64,000 bases of DNA. Origin: Melampsora larici-populina 98AG31 (Eukaryota; Basidiomycota; Pucciniomycetes; Pucciniales; Melampsoraceae). Positions within the stretch are counted from its first letter, which is position 1. The number at the start of each line of letters is the position of its first letter. Positions 43,202-54,627 of this stretch are shown here, piece after piece. The translations under genes and the position numbers were made by a program. The notes under the pieces were generated by a model, which was not told the DNA's origin, ran no database searches, and saw only the letters and a program-made list of their open reading frames with translations. The stretch is from assembly GCF_000204055.1 (NCBI RefSeq), contig NW_006768806.1, forward strand, positions 625,431 to 689,430. Reading direction: 5' to 3'.

Positions 43202-44748
43202 CTAATTCTGAATCAATGCCTCTGTCGTTCGTTCTCTACATCTTTTTAAAAACTTTGCTAAATCAGTCCCACCAGTTCCCGTATGGACAGTTTCATTTCC
43301 AGGTTCACGAGAAAGTGCAAGTTGTTGTTTTTTCCATTCAGCCACCATCTTTTCTTCCCATTCAGAAATAAAAGCACTTCCGATCGGAGGTTCTGTTCGA
43401 CTTTGAGAGATGATATAAAAAAGTGCTACACGACTATGACTGTTTCTGAGCTCTTCGAGGGCTGCAACAGCACTGTTGTATCTAGTAGCAAGAAGGCTTT
43501 TAGATCCAGATGATAATACCAAGCTTCGAATTTCGCCAGTGTAAGAAAAAAGATGTTGAAGAAATCTTCGATGGAAATGTGGCATATATGCGGCCATTCG
43601 CTTCATAAAAGTTTCTTCTTTTGACATTTCGCCTGGACGTGGAGAATGATCTACTCCAAGAAAAACATCGAGTGAATGAATGAGGGTAGATTGACCTGCA
43701 CTAGGTCCACCAAATTCTGTGACTCGCCACGGTCCGGGCAAGGCCGGAACACCTTCCATGATCCATTTGCCACCGTTGAACCAAGGTCGAATCTCCCAAT
43801 AAAATTCACGTGGATCGCAAGCCGTGCGAACATCATTGAGAAATGAAGTGATACACTTTATATTGATGACAAGAGCCACTAGATGTTCACCGATTCTTCG
43901 GACGGATTTCTCATCACCAATGAAAGCTTCATCCAGAGAGGAACGCATCGAACGCAGGCATTGTGGTCCAATTGTCTCGATCAACAAAGAGGTTTTGAAG
44001 AAATGCGATTCTGATACGCTACGTGTAAAAGTGGAAGGAATCTCTACATTGCTAATCACCGTGTTTGAATACAATCATCAGTGAAATTGAGGAGGACAGG
44101 TTTTCAAAAAAAAAGTAAGACTTACTCGACCGTGAATCCAAGGGCTTGATTTTTCAATTTCCAGTTGTAAAGTACCGTGTCGGCGTAGGTAAGTATGGGA
44201 GGGATATCGAGAATATCACTGACAGCACAAAAAGGTATGGCTAATGCTCGAGGGATGATCACCTGATAGTCGTCTTGTAGCACCACTTTTCGAGCTTCAG
44301 AATGAACGTAAGTGTGAGTAAGGAAGGCGAGAAGACTATGAGCTCGTCTGAGTTCTACCACTCCTTGGTCTTGTAACGGTTTAACGTCAATCACTGGCAT
44401 CTCTTCCCGGATGTATCGCCTCCAAGCTCGGATTCGTTGGTCATCATCTTCACCGATACCAGGTCTAAAGCCCGAAGTTGAGTCCCAAGCTTCCTCCCAT
44501 ACATTCCACGGTTCGCCAACTAGACGGCATAATGGCATCTGAGGTGGTAGGAAACCGGAATCGACATCGACATCATAGTCTGCCTCGGCCAAAGAGGAAG
44601 TAGGGGCGGGGCGCAAAGTAAGTTGAGAGGATCCATTGCCAGATGCACCTATTGGTTCGCTAAACTTTACGGGGCGATGTGCGAGTAAGTGAGATCCATT
44701 GCTTAGAAGACTTGCAGATGGGAAGAGAGAGCTAGCAGCGGATAGCAT
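43202..44748 (-). CDS. Indoleamine 2,3-dioxygenase
   Basis: A haem dioxygenase that opens the indole ring of tryptophan to N-formylkynurenine, first step of the kynurenine route to NAD (BNA2-type in fungi). Exon 1 (ATG at 44746-44748) has GFLPPQMPLCRLVGEPWNVWE and the family block IPRALAIPFCAVSDILDIPP with ILTYADTVLYNW. A consensus intron (donor GTAAGT after GFTV, about 65 bp) leads to exon 2 with EFYWEIRPWFNGGKWI, FGGPSAGQSTLIHSLDVFLG, the His in GVDHSPRPG likely to be the haem ligand, and MAAYMPHFHRRFL. It ends ERTTEALIQN. The length of about 490 residues fits fungal members, which carry a loop insertion. The gene looks intact and is divergent from the gene at 45.7 kb. Confidence 0.92.
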
Positions 44749-45697
44749 GATCAATATTCGAGACTGAAAGTATAGGTGATTCGGGTAGGTAGGGTAGAAG
44801 GATGCGACTTACTTCGATTCAGGAGGAGTCATGATTCATATGTTGGTCTTTAGTCATCCAAATCAGAGTGATAAATCAGCCTTCGCAAGGCAACCAGGGT
44901 TCGTGCAATGATTGTCGGTCCTGGTGATGGCCTCCACAAGGCAGCCGGTCAAAAAGGCTTGGGCCGGTTGGAATAAGTATATGAGTCGAGTGATAGCTTG
45001 GTCAACAGAGACGAAGCGAGACAAATGTACCCAGGACGAAACACTGCACTCTCAATAAGACTTCCGAAACGCGAATTCCTCTCTCTTACTGACCTTGATG
45101 CTCGCCTACACAGCCTATGGCCTAAATGTTCCATATCATATGGCTAAAGAAAGTTGATTGATACCAAAAATGTAAACCGACCTCGAGCTTTCTGTCCATC
45201 CTTCCGAACCGGATTCCAGCATACATGAACAACTGCGGCCATCATCAATCCGGTAATGCGTTGCTCTTTCGCACCAGAAATTTGGTCTTCCACTGTTTTC
45301 AACAAATATATCATCAAGATACTCTTCAGGATTCAATTACAATCAAACCCCAGGATGTTTAGCTTCGAGTACGGATTTCCGATCTTGAGTGATTGTGACT
45401 AATCTTGCCAAGTTGCAGCATAGGTAAGTACATGAGTTCTTCGCTGAGATTGCGTGCTGCAGATAATGGTCATTTCGGGATTGTGTGGTAGTATGAGTAA
45501 GTATGAGTACATATGCCACTTAGTGAGACTCAGATAGCATTGTCTTGATCAGGTAAAGCAATGTCCCTTTATGCTGAGTAGTTTTTATTGTATAGTACAA
45601 GTCGATCAGGTTCAATTTCACTTTGTCCCTCTTGATGAATTGATAATTTTTGCAAACTACAATTCGATAACGATCACTCGGGTATGCTACCTTCCAA
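44749..45697. promoter_or_regulatory. Shared divergent promoter region
   Basis: It lies between the starts of the dioxygenase (minus) and the PC-esterase-like gene (plus). A run of short minus-strand frames (45136-45336) has no motif and is not called. No specific element can be named. Confidence 0.4.
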
Positions 45698-48161
45698 ATG
45701 GCTCGTAGTATCTCTTCTCGTCATTCAAGATCCCTGCTACGTTTAGCTTTCGGTTTAGCAATCATCACCTTCGCATTCATCTTTCGATTCGATCAATGGC
45801 TTCCTACAAATCTGATAAGCGAACCATCTGACCTATCCAAGCAACTTCACTCCTCTAGTTCTTCGGATTTAAATGGAGCTCATCTGGCTTCTAAAATCAA
45901 GGGTGTCTTGACTTCACCTTATCATTTTGGCTCACAATTCGCTCTACCAGTCAGTTGGACAGGACTTCTCAAGGAAATCCGCTTGGCATCCTCTCTGGGT
46001 TCATCGAAGTGGACATATACTCGATCGTCTATTGAAATACAAGAGCCACCAAGCATCAAACTCCTCAAGTCGAACTCTTTACCTTCGATAGAAGCCCTAC
46101 CGAAAAACCATCTACTGGAGAAGGTCTACACCAAATCTATAAATGATATCAATGATGCTGTACGACGTATACTCACAAGCGATCCAATAATTTCTTCACC
46201 TGAATTCAAAAATCGAACATCCGGAATTCCTGGTACAGCCATCACAGCTAATGCAGACCGTCAATCCCTTCAAAGATGGCTCGATTGTACATCCAGTCAA
46301 GGAGAGTGGAGATGGGAACCCTTAGCCAATGCCAATCGTAGGCCGTTCACAGTTCATAAACAAGGACCGCTTGAAGCAAAATGTGATCGATCATACTATC
46401 AAGCCAGTGGTCGTGATAGGGACCGTCTGATCACTGATGGTTGGAGTGTTAGACCCTCCTTGAAATTTCGATGGTATCCTTCGAATCAATGCAACGCACT
46501 CCGACCACGTCAATTGAAGCAAGACGTGAAACTCTCAAGGCGTGATTTATGTCGTCTTTTACGACACAAGAACATATTGGTCGTAGGTGATATTGCTCAG
46601 TATGCGATGCATGATTTGCTTCTAGATTGGACGAGTACAACACCAGTTACGTGCTATGGAGATTTGTATTGCAAAGAACATGGAATTTGTGGAGGTGATC
46701 TAGACGACAAATGGAAGGGTTCGGCTGATCAACTTGAATCTGGCACGTTGGATGACTATGTTTATCATCAATTACCGAGCCAGCCCAGCAATCAGCCCTT
46801 CGAAGCCGACGAAAAACTTTCAAAAATTGGTGCAGCGGGCCATGGATTGGCAAGTCTCTTGAACGCCTCTGCTCCTGCTCTCGTTCCACGCGCTTCACAT
46901 GATACCAGTACCGCACATAAAGAATCGAAAACATCCCCGGCCCGTGGTACTATCTTACGCTTCCGTCGTTCAGACTCTCTTTGGGCGTCATCAAGCCCAT
47001 CACATCGTAGGTTTGCGCCGGTCTGGCAACATGATAATACAGGAATCAGGGACATTAACAATTGTACGTTTAGGTACTAAATATGATTGTGATGAACTTC
47101 AAATTTAGCTTATTACTCTAAGTGTCACAGATTGGATCACCGACTCAAGAAAGTCAGATCTGGTCGTACTATCTCGACCTCCCATTCCATTTCCTCTTCC
47201 AACTCATCAACATAAAGCATTTACAAAACCTACAGACATTCTTGCTACACATCTTCAATACCTTCGACATCCATCTAATAATAAAACAATGCCTTCAGTT
47301 GAATACTTTGAGAATGGTGGGATCACTGCTGCTGCTGAATTAGTGGAGATGGCTTGTCGAATGGTATTAGAAGTTTGGCTTCCAGAACTGCTTTATAGTT
47401 TATTGAGTCTAAGGAGTAATGCATCTCCGGTTGATCAACTCATGGTCTGGCGGGGAGAATGGAGAATACAAACTGATTGTGGGGCCTCTCAATCCTCTTC
47501 GGAACGTACCAGCACCTCACAACCTGAACCAAAAACGAAATTCGATTGGAATCGTTGGTGGCAAAAACGTGCGGCAGGCGATGGACCACCACCTCATACT
47601 TCACTTCCAACACTATTAACCATAATGTTTCCAGATTTCGAAGAAGAACTTCAAGACAGCAGTTATAAAAACCATCCAACTGCTTCTCGTCTTCAAAAAC
47701 TTGATACTCTCAATCGTCTTAGAGATCCTTCAACAGTTTTCCATAACCTTCAAGTAATTTTTCAAAATCATTTATTAAGACAATTATTACCTATCTTTGG
47801 TATTCCATTCCTTGATTTAGAAAGTCTTACATCGATTTGGAGAAGTGGAATGGTAGGAGGAAGTAGTGTTTCGAATCCCAAGCTTTCCTCATCACCACAA
47901 TTCAAACTCTTTGGTCTCTTTCATCAATCGTCTAGTAAAAGTTTCTCACCAAAGATCAATCTTAATCCAATAGATTGTTTACATTATTGTTTTCCTAGTC
48001 CTGGTATGGCAATCGAAGAAGCTTTTATCGGTGGATTATTAAAAGTTTTTCATGTTGGATGGGATAGTAAATTAGGACAAGAAAAAAATTGGGTTGGTGA
48101 TGCCTTTGTACCTGTCAGAGAAAGGGAAGAGATCAGACGGGAAGACGGCCAAGGGATTTGA
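45698..48161 (+). CDS. PC-esterase/SGNH-like type II membrane protein
   Basis: The N-terminus MARSISSRHSRSLLRL followed by AFGLAIITFAFIFRF is a cytosolic basic stretch plus one membrane anchor, giving a Golgi or surface lumenal protein. The domain resembles the TBL/Cas1p-type PC-esterase fold involved in acyl transfer to glycans: CDRSYYQASGRD, FRWYPSNQCNAL, LCRLLRHKNILVVGDIAQYA (position of the GDS block) and, near the end, DCLHYCFPSPGMAIEEAF (Asp-His of the catalytic site). An intron of about 70 bp (donor GTACGT near 47064, acceptor CACAG near 47131) joins the 5' frame to NYWITDSRKSDLVV. The usual Ser after GD is Ile, so classical Ser hydrolysis is doubtful. It ends REDGQGI. Glycan O-acetylation is possible but not shown. 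Confidence 0.65.
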
Positions 48162-49416
48162 ATGATGTCAGGTGTTTTTTTTTTTCATTATAGAATGCGA
48201 TTTTTTTCTGATCATGAGGAAGTCTTTAGATTGGTTTTATCTTGATTATGTATCGTTTCATTTGTTATTTTTATCATTGTACCATATGAGATTTTTAATT
48301 ATCTACTTTCAAGTGTGTTATTTATGTCAGTTGCAGAAATCATTGTGAATAATCAAGTGTAATGTAAGGTACTTTTTTTATCAGAAGGTTGGGTTTCATT
48401 CAATTTTTCTGTCTCCGCGACTTGCATCAATTCTTTTGGCAAGAGAATGACGTCATTTATCACCCTGGACGTCCAGAAGTCGCTAGACCCATGTTGCGGG
48501 TTATGGTACTTACATGTACCCAGGCAATGTTTGTAAAGTCGGGGTCTCAAGCTAATGAACGTTTGGACCTCGTGACGTTCCATCCTGTGAGGAACCAGTG
48601 CATAGATTTGTTTTCCTTTACATAGGTACCTTCAAAGTTCAAGCATTTTAGCAAGATGAGATACAACAGGCAGTTTTCTGTTCCCTGAAAATGGTATCAG
48701 AGTGGATATTGGCAAGCTTTTAGTTCTTTTAGTTCTCTGAATGCCCATTGCAGAGATTAACCCAGATAGCAAACGTGATATAAAACACACTTCCTCCCTG
48801 GTCATGCCAAGATCAAAAGTATATGACAAAGAAATGAATATGATTATCAATATTTTGGTTGAAACCCATTCACCTTACCTGTATTAGTAGCTGTAATTGT
48901 CTCAAACTTCAAATCTTTTTAGGAAACCAGGAAAAAACATCTCTTTCTGTTATAATTCCAGGTGTATAAATTCACTCCAGCATTAACTAGGCTTGACATC
49001 AATCAAGTCTCAAAACATAATACCTCTTCAAACTACTGGTATCTTGTTTCAATATCTTGGAGGCACTGCAAAAGATTCAAGTTGTGGTATGAAGACTAAG
49101 TCTTCCTGTTATTTCTTTATTGATATCTTGCTTCAAATCTTTTACTATCTTGTTTGGACTCCAGGTCTTCATAATCACAATGCCAGTCTATTTGGTGATA
49201 ATTGGCATTTCCTTCAACAACCAACTTTCTACAAGGATTCAAAGGACGTTTTTGGCTAGCAAATGTGCTGGATACTATTACAAGTGCATGAGATGTCCAA
49301 AAAAATCCCTGAAGGTAAGATATTAAGGTGATCCCCCTGTATATTGGAAAGAGGGATCCTTCAAAGCTGTGCACAGATGTTAAAAGTGAATCTTGGTCCA
49401 TTCAGAGAACATGCTC
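48162..49416. other. Gene-poor region, no gene recognised
   Basis: T-rich 3' flank of the preceding gene, followed by short frames without motifs. It is probably decayed mobile DNA. Confidence 0.5.
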
Positions 49417-49540
49417 AACAAGAATTCTATGCCATGCTACAAAATCACTCTTCTCTTGATCCCAGTTCCTGATGCTAAATATGCCCAACAATAATTCTAT
49501 GCCATGCTCCAAAATCCCTCTTCTCTTCAATCCCTGTTCC
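49417..49540. repeat. Direct repeat, ~54 bp, period 70
   Basis: CAACAAGAATTCTATGCCATG at 49417 and a near copy at 49487 (CAACAATAATTCTATGCCATG) both continue as ..AAAATC.CTCTTCTCTT..TCCC.GTTCC. It is a short diverged tandem duplication. Confidence 0.7.
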
Positions 49541-50216
49541 TTCTGAATTGATACCAGTTCACTCCCTTCTCTGGTTTAGAAATTATGGGTAGTTCTCACA
49601 TCATTTTTGCTGGGAAAGTTGATCTACATAATGCTTTCAAATTGGTCAGGTGTGGTGTCTTTGAAGACCTGAAAGTTTTCATGAATATTTACTCCTAGCC
49701 ACTCATTTTATCTGATTATTCTTTCTCCTTGTTCTATAAGATGCCTTTCAACCAGTATTGGCTTGGATTTTTTTGAATGTTTTTCCCCAATATGTGTTTC
49801 CAGTAGCACAAACTTCCAATATATGTTTTCTAAGAACTGTGTCAATCTAACTAACACTGTGTCCTTGTGGCAGTCTCTCAACAATAAGCGCACACAGACA
49901 GCCTTTGAGGCACAAAGGCAACACATGTGCGCTTGCTGACGAGCAAACACCACACAAACACAGTGTAAATCATTGAATGCCTTTCCCGTTGAAGTGATAG
50001 ATTTATTCTATGGAGAAAGCAATCCTGGAATTGTGGGTGATGTTGATTTTGATTTTTCATTCATTTTTAAGTAGATTGTGTAAAACATATCTTGAAAGTG
50101 ATGAATGAAATCCATCTGGTGAAGTACTCTCAAATTTATCACCATTTCCATCCTGTAATAAAAATGGGTATCTCCATGTGTGTCACAACTTGCTGTTTTT
50201 CAACTTCATCCTTTAC

Positions 50217-50393
50217 AATTAGGGGATACAAAGTTAAAACTGGGAGTTTTTTCCCAGTTTCCCAGTGTCCCAAATACCGCCAAAATCACAAATTGGGAAA
50301 CTGGGAGAGCTTGTGAAAGATCCAAACACAGCCAAAAAACGAAAACTGGGAAACTGGGAAAAAATCCCAATTTTAACTTTGTATCCCCTAATT
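50217..50393. mobile_element. MITE with ~50-bp terminal inverted repeats
   Basis: The left arm AATTAGGGGATACAAAGTTA.. and the right arm ..TAACTTTGTATCCCCTAATT are complementary for about 50 bases with about three mismatches. The inner part is built from AAACTGGGA/TCCCAGTTT words. The outermost AATT may be the target duplication. No coding content. Confidence 0.8.
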
Positions 50394-50615
50394 TTCTTTG
50401 AAAGAGCCTGTGGACCATGAGAGATGTTATGTTTGAGGTATCATATCAAATGTAGTCTGAGTTGCTTAGATGATTGTGCCATGTCACCCTCTATGTCTTT
50501 CAATTTTCTCACCAAGTCCCTCCCAATCAACTTCAGTCCATCCAGAGACATGCTGGCAAAGTTCTTTGAAATATTGACACAACTAGATGGCCATACTAAG
50601 GGTATTCGAGATTTG

Positions 50616-50776
50616 AGAAGTGGCCTCAAGAAGTGTCAAGAAGTGATATCCAGAAGTTGCTCCAGCATTTGCAGAAGTTTCTTGAGTGACACTTCTGGAG
50701 TGTTCTTCAGGATGTCCAAGAAACTTATGGATGTCACTTCTAAGTTCTTGTCACTCCTTGAGGCCACTTCTTGGAT
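50616..50776. repeat. Imperfect foldback of GAAGTGGCCTCAAGAAGTG type
   Basis: GAAGTGGCCTCAAGAAGTG near 50617 is mirrored by CACTCCTTGAGGCCACTTC ending near 50776. The interior repeats AGAAGTG/CACTTCT words. It is a decayed foldback element. Confidence 0.6.
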
Positions 50777-50943
50777 ATTCCTACCAGTTTCCTGGTCATT
50801 TTTATTTTATTATCATGTTCCCAAATATCCACTGCATGTCCTATATCAGATATCTGAGCATTGTGACTCAAATTTGGAGTTGTCATGCCAAGGTGTATGA
50901 AATCCTCTGGCTTTTCAGCATTTGAATAATCTAATATCCTCAA

Positions 50944-51418
50944 AGATGGTTTCTCCACTGATAGCCAACAGATTGGAAATTCCAAGGGTTTATCCATGTA
51001 ATCTAATACACTTGATTCATTTGTACTGTAGGTGTTTGAAGCAAAGATTTGGGTTTCCAGCCTGGTGCCTCTTGCAGATGAGTTTGCATAAGGAGGATGA
51101 CTAGCTGTCATGATGTTATTATCTGATCCCACTGGTGATATATGATTAGTCAAAAGATACAAATCATCATCTAGATTTTCAGAATTTCAATGACCCAATC
51201 TCCCCACAGATGATTCCTCCACTGAATAGCCAAAGATTGGAAATTCCAAGTGACTATCCATGTAATCTGATATCTTCAGTTAATTTGGATTATATGTGTT
51301 TGGATCAAAATATCAGTTTTTCACCTCTTGCCTTTCCCAGATGGGTTTGCACAAGCTGGGTGACTAGCTGGTACAATGGCATTATCTGAAACCACTAGTC
51401 ATAATTATTAGTCAAAGA
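50944..51418. repeat. Tandem direct duplication, ~212 bp units
   Basis: 50944-51156 and 51208-51418 align over their whole length with about 70-75 percent identity by eye (shared TCCACTGA, GATTGGAAATTCCAAG, ATCCATGTAATCT, GATGACTAGCTG/GGTGACTAGCTG and ATTAGTCAAA). No frame is conserved between the units. Confidence 0.7.
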
Positions 51419-52869
51419 GTCAAAAGCAGGATTCCAAACAGAAGTGATGCACCTGATGTCAAATGTGCTTGCATGTTCCTCCCAGGACCAATCCCTCTCA
51501 TCATCAAACGAAGATAAGTCTAGGAACATGCTAGGACTGCCCAGGAGATGCATCAACAAATGACTCTACAGAGGCTATGAAATTGTTATGGTAAAGCAAA
51601 TTTCCCATACAAGATTCACCACCTCTGGGACTGACCACACAAAGAAGTTTGCTGGTCCTAGGAAAAGGCTAGACTCCTTAGTGGTAGGACATTCCTGAGT
51701 AGGCTTAGACTCTACTCAAAAAAAAATCCATAAGAGTGAAATCCATAAAGGAGATTTTCCACTCACCTACTTGCTCACCTCCTTGTAGTAGGATGTAATG
51801 TGAACTGATTAGAACATGACTGACTTGGCTTCAGGGTTGATGTGATTTTCTAAATTATTTGGGTTTTTGAAGAGCTACACACTTTCCCCACTTTCAAAGA
51901 CTATTGAGCAGTTTGTGTACTATGCCTTGTGAAATTGAGAGTAGTTGCTGCAGAGATCCAAGACCAGAAAGTCCTTACATGGTTGATTATGTGATTTTGA
52001 CCAGGCTGTATGCTTTGAAGGCATTATGAGCTTGTTTGAAGAAAGAAGCTCACATGTACAAATGATCCTGAGCTCTCATTCTACCAGTGCAACCATAAGC
52101 AAACACAGGTGTGCCCTCCTTTTTTGAGGTTATCTTGTGTGCAGATCCACACATATTGACCTAGTCTGTGCACTTCAGCACCAACAGTGTGCTGCTTCCA
52201 CCTCAGTTGCTATATGCATTGGGACTTCCTCCAATGATCCCAGAACTCCCAAGGTTGTTTCAACTCAAGCTCATGCAGCTCTTGCTCTGCTTCTAAAAAA
52301 ACCTCTGCTACATACCTAAACTAGTGTGACAATAATCTCACCCACTTGTTCTTCCCCACCCCCCATGTCCAGTCCTTGCAGTGGGCAGGATAGATGATTA
52401 CTGTTTTTTCTATAACATCAACAGGTATACACATTTGGTTCTGAAAATTTCCAGAAGGGTTTCCCCAGAACACCAGAAGTTTTCTTTTTGGGTGTGTGCT
52501 GACCTTATGGTGTTCTGAAGCTTTGAATAACCAATACTGTTTGTTTTCCAGAACACCAGGAGGCTTCTGGTGTTCTGGAAAAAGTCATCTGGAAAATACT
52601 ACAATCATAAGCAGTATACATACTCACTTGTTCTTTCTCATCTCAACACATCTGGCAGTATACTGACTCCTCAAGGGGATCTACAGACTGATCTATGATT
52701 ACATCCTTTTGGCCTTATGCAGCTGAGCCAACCTACATTTCCTTCACTATGAGTCTGTTTTCTTTCAATCTTATAATTGTACCCTTAAATAGTGATTCTC
52801 AATTCCCTCAACCCGTACCGTTTGCTAAACAAAGTTTAGGTGAGGACTCATGATAAGTTCTTTACAACA
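51419..52869. other. Gene-poor region with an isolated hairpin
   Basis: No gene is supported. At 52544-52582 TTTTCCAGAACACCAG is followed after 7 bases by its perfect inverse CTGGTGTTCTGGAAAA; a degenerate copy of the CCAGAACACCAGAAG word lies at about 52466-52480. Confidence 0.6.
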
Positions 52870-53092
52870 CCTGCCTGATCCATCGGAGCCGGAGCGCGAC
52901 GACGTCTTAATAACGCTCCGCTAGATCTACGCCCCACTGCACACAAATCTCCGAAGGGAAAGCGAAGGCGGAGCGCTAACCGCGGCTTTTCTCCTAGGTC
53001 CGTAGCGTGGGCGGAGTGCGCGGCTCCGGTGTCGCACCGCTTCCGTGCGGCGGGACAGCTACATAGTCCTCCTGATGTACCACTACAGCATG
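52870..53092. ncRNA. GC-rich structured island, possible non-coding RNA
   Basis: About 220 GC-rich bases in AT-rich DNA, without a good reading frame. Long-range pairs: CGGAGCCG near 52885 with CGGCTCCG near 53020; CGCTCCGC near 52914 with GCGGAGCG near 52972; and TACAT..ATGTA at the right edge. Read on the minus strand it begins GCTGTAGTGGTACATC, which loosely recalls the U-turn of the SRP RNA Alu domain, and the outer pairing then resembles a long central helix. However, the SRP54-binding loop is not recognisable and no T-run terminator follows. The class is undetermined; a GC-rich transposon end is the alternative. Confidence 0.25.
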
Positions 53093-53861
53093 CGATCAAG
53101 AAATCCACACCCTAAGAAACATCATGATGATCCTACTCTGGAAAAAATCCAAACTTGACCACTCAAACACATCTTTATATTTCAAGTATAGTAAATCCAA
53201 CACTCCAAACTCGTCAAGTTTCCGACCTCTTCAAAGCTTGTAAATCAAATTCATATCACACTCAAGAATGTAATTCTTGACCCAACTCTTCTCACCTCAC
53301 AAGGTTTAATAAACGTGTTGAATGATGATCAGTTTTTTTTATGAAGAAGAAGAAAACAAAAAACAACAATTGATGATGAATGGATTGATAAGAGAAGATA
53401 ATTGGATTGATGTTGAAATAAAAGATGAAAACAAAGTTTTGAGAACAAATTGGGGTTTTTTTTACTGACTTTTGAACTTTTTGATCTTCTTTTGACTTGA
53501 CTTATTTTGAAAAACAAAACAAACAAATGAATCAAAGATTTACAAAAGATCAAATGATTAAAATATAACAAAATAAAAAAGTTGAAGCACAGACAAAATT
53601 AAAATAAAGCACAAAACAAGATCAATAAAAACAAGTTCAAGAAAATTATAATCAGGAAACCAAGATTTCATTAAATCTCAAAAATGAAAAAGGGAAATAA
53701 ACACAATCAGAAAGATGGTAAGAGGAAAATTATAAAATGATGAGTAATTTGATTAGTTTTTTTTTCTGGTTTTGGTAATTAATATAATTTATAAAGGTTA
53801 ATAATTGCTTTGAGGATCATAAAACTAAATGAATACTTTTGTTTTCTTTTATAGAAACTTT
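53093..53861. other. AT-rich intergenic
   Basis: Runs of A and T, no gene. It contains the 3' end region of the secreted-protein gene. Confidence 0.6.
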
Positions 53862-54627
53862 TTAAATCAATCTTGACTTCTCAAGTTTTGAAGATTCAAC
53901 TAAACTACGTTTGTAAGGTGGAGGTCGAGCGTATTTCTCTTTGGTTAATTTCTGTTTCTTTAAACCAAATTTGAACCGTAAAGAAATGTTAGATTGTAAA
54001 AAGATCTTTCAAAATATGCCCAAGAGAAAAAAAAACTTACAATGTTTGAATCCAACTCGAGCTATATTACAAAAAAAAGTGTTGAAAGTTGAGTTAGATA
54101 CTCACTTCAAACCAACCAAAGAAGTATCGGGATGAGAAATCTAGGTGATAAGCTTACAGTGGAATCCAAAGTAATCCCATTAATTTTACTAGCCGAATTT
54201 TCTACCTCGTCAGTGTAATCACTACTGTTTGAACCTTGATCAGATCCATACGAAATCGGAGCAGAGTATTGATGATGATGTTTCTCTTTTTGAGGAACGG
54301 GGCTCTGGTTTTCAGGAAAAAAGAAGATCATATTAGATTCATAGATTCAATTCCTTTCGGAAAAAGATAGCTTGAGATGATCTGATGATGATCTTGAGAT
54401 CAAGAAGTCACTCACATAACATCCTGAAACAGCATCTGATTGAGTCGATTGGGTATACTGTGTCGGAAAAAAAAATGAGAACCAAAAGAGATTTCAAAGA
54501 GATGGAAACTGAAGATCAAAAATCTACTAACTTCAGTTGGAACCGGACTAGCCATCAAATCATTCATAGCTAATAAAATCATCAATACTAAAGAAACCGA
54601 GTGTAAATTCATCACGGAGAAATTCAT
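53862..54627 (-). CDS. Small secreted protein, candidate effector
   Basis: The ATG at 54625-54627 starts MNFSVMNLHSVSLVLMILLA with MNDLMA-SPVP, a clear signal peptide with cleavage likely after MA. Consensus introns join short exons in phase: ..SPVPTE|YTQSTQSDAVSGCY|SPVPQKEKHHHQYSAPISYG..INGITLDST|.. and a last exon LTKEKYARPPPYKRSLVESS ending KSRLI-TAA at 53862-53864. One or two middle exons are uncertain. The product is about 110-130 residues, rich in Ser, with a His triplet and one Cys. No family is recognised. A TATATC box lies near 54771. Size, leader and lack of a domain fit a rust secreted-effector candidate; function is not shown. Confidence 0.6.

Noticed and set aside
45136..45336. 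Minus-strand 66-codon frame in the divergent promoter
   Set aside because: No motif and no splice partner; the region is better explained as promoter.
49700..50060. Cys-containing short frames resembling a secreted peptide
   Set aside because: No leader with a proper cleavage site and surrounded by decayed repeats.
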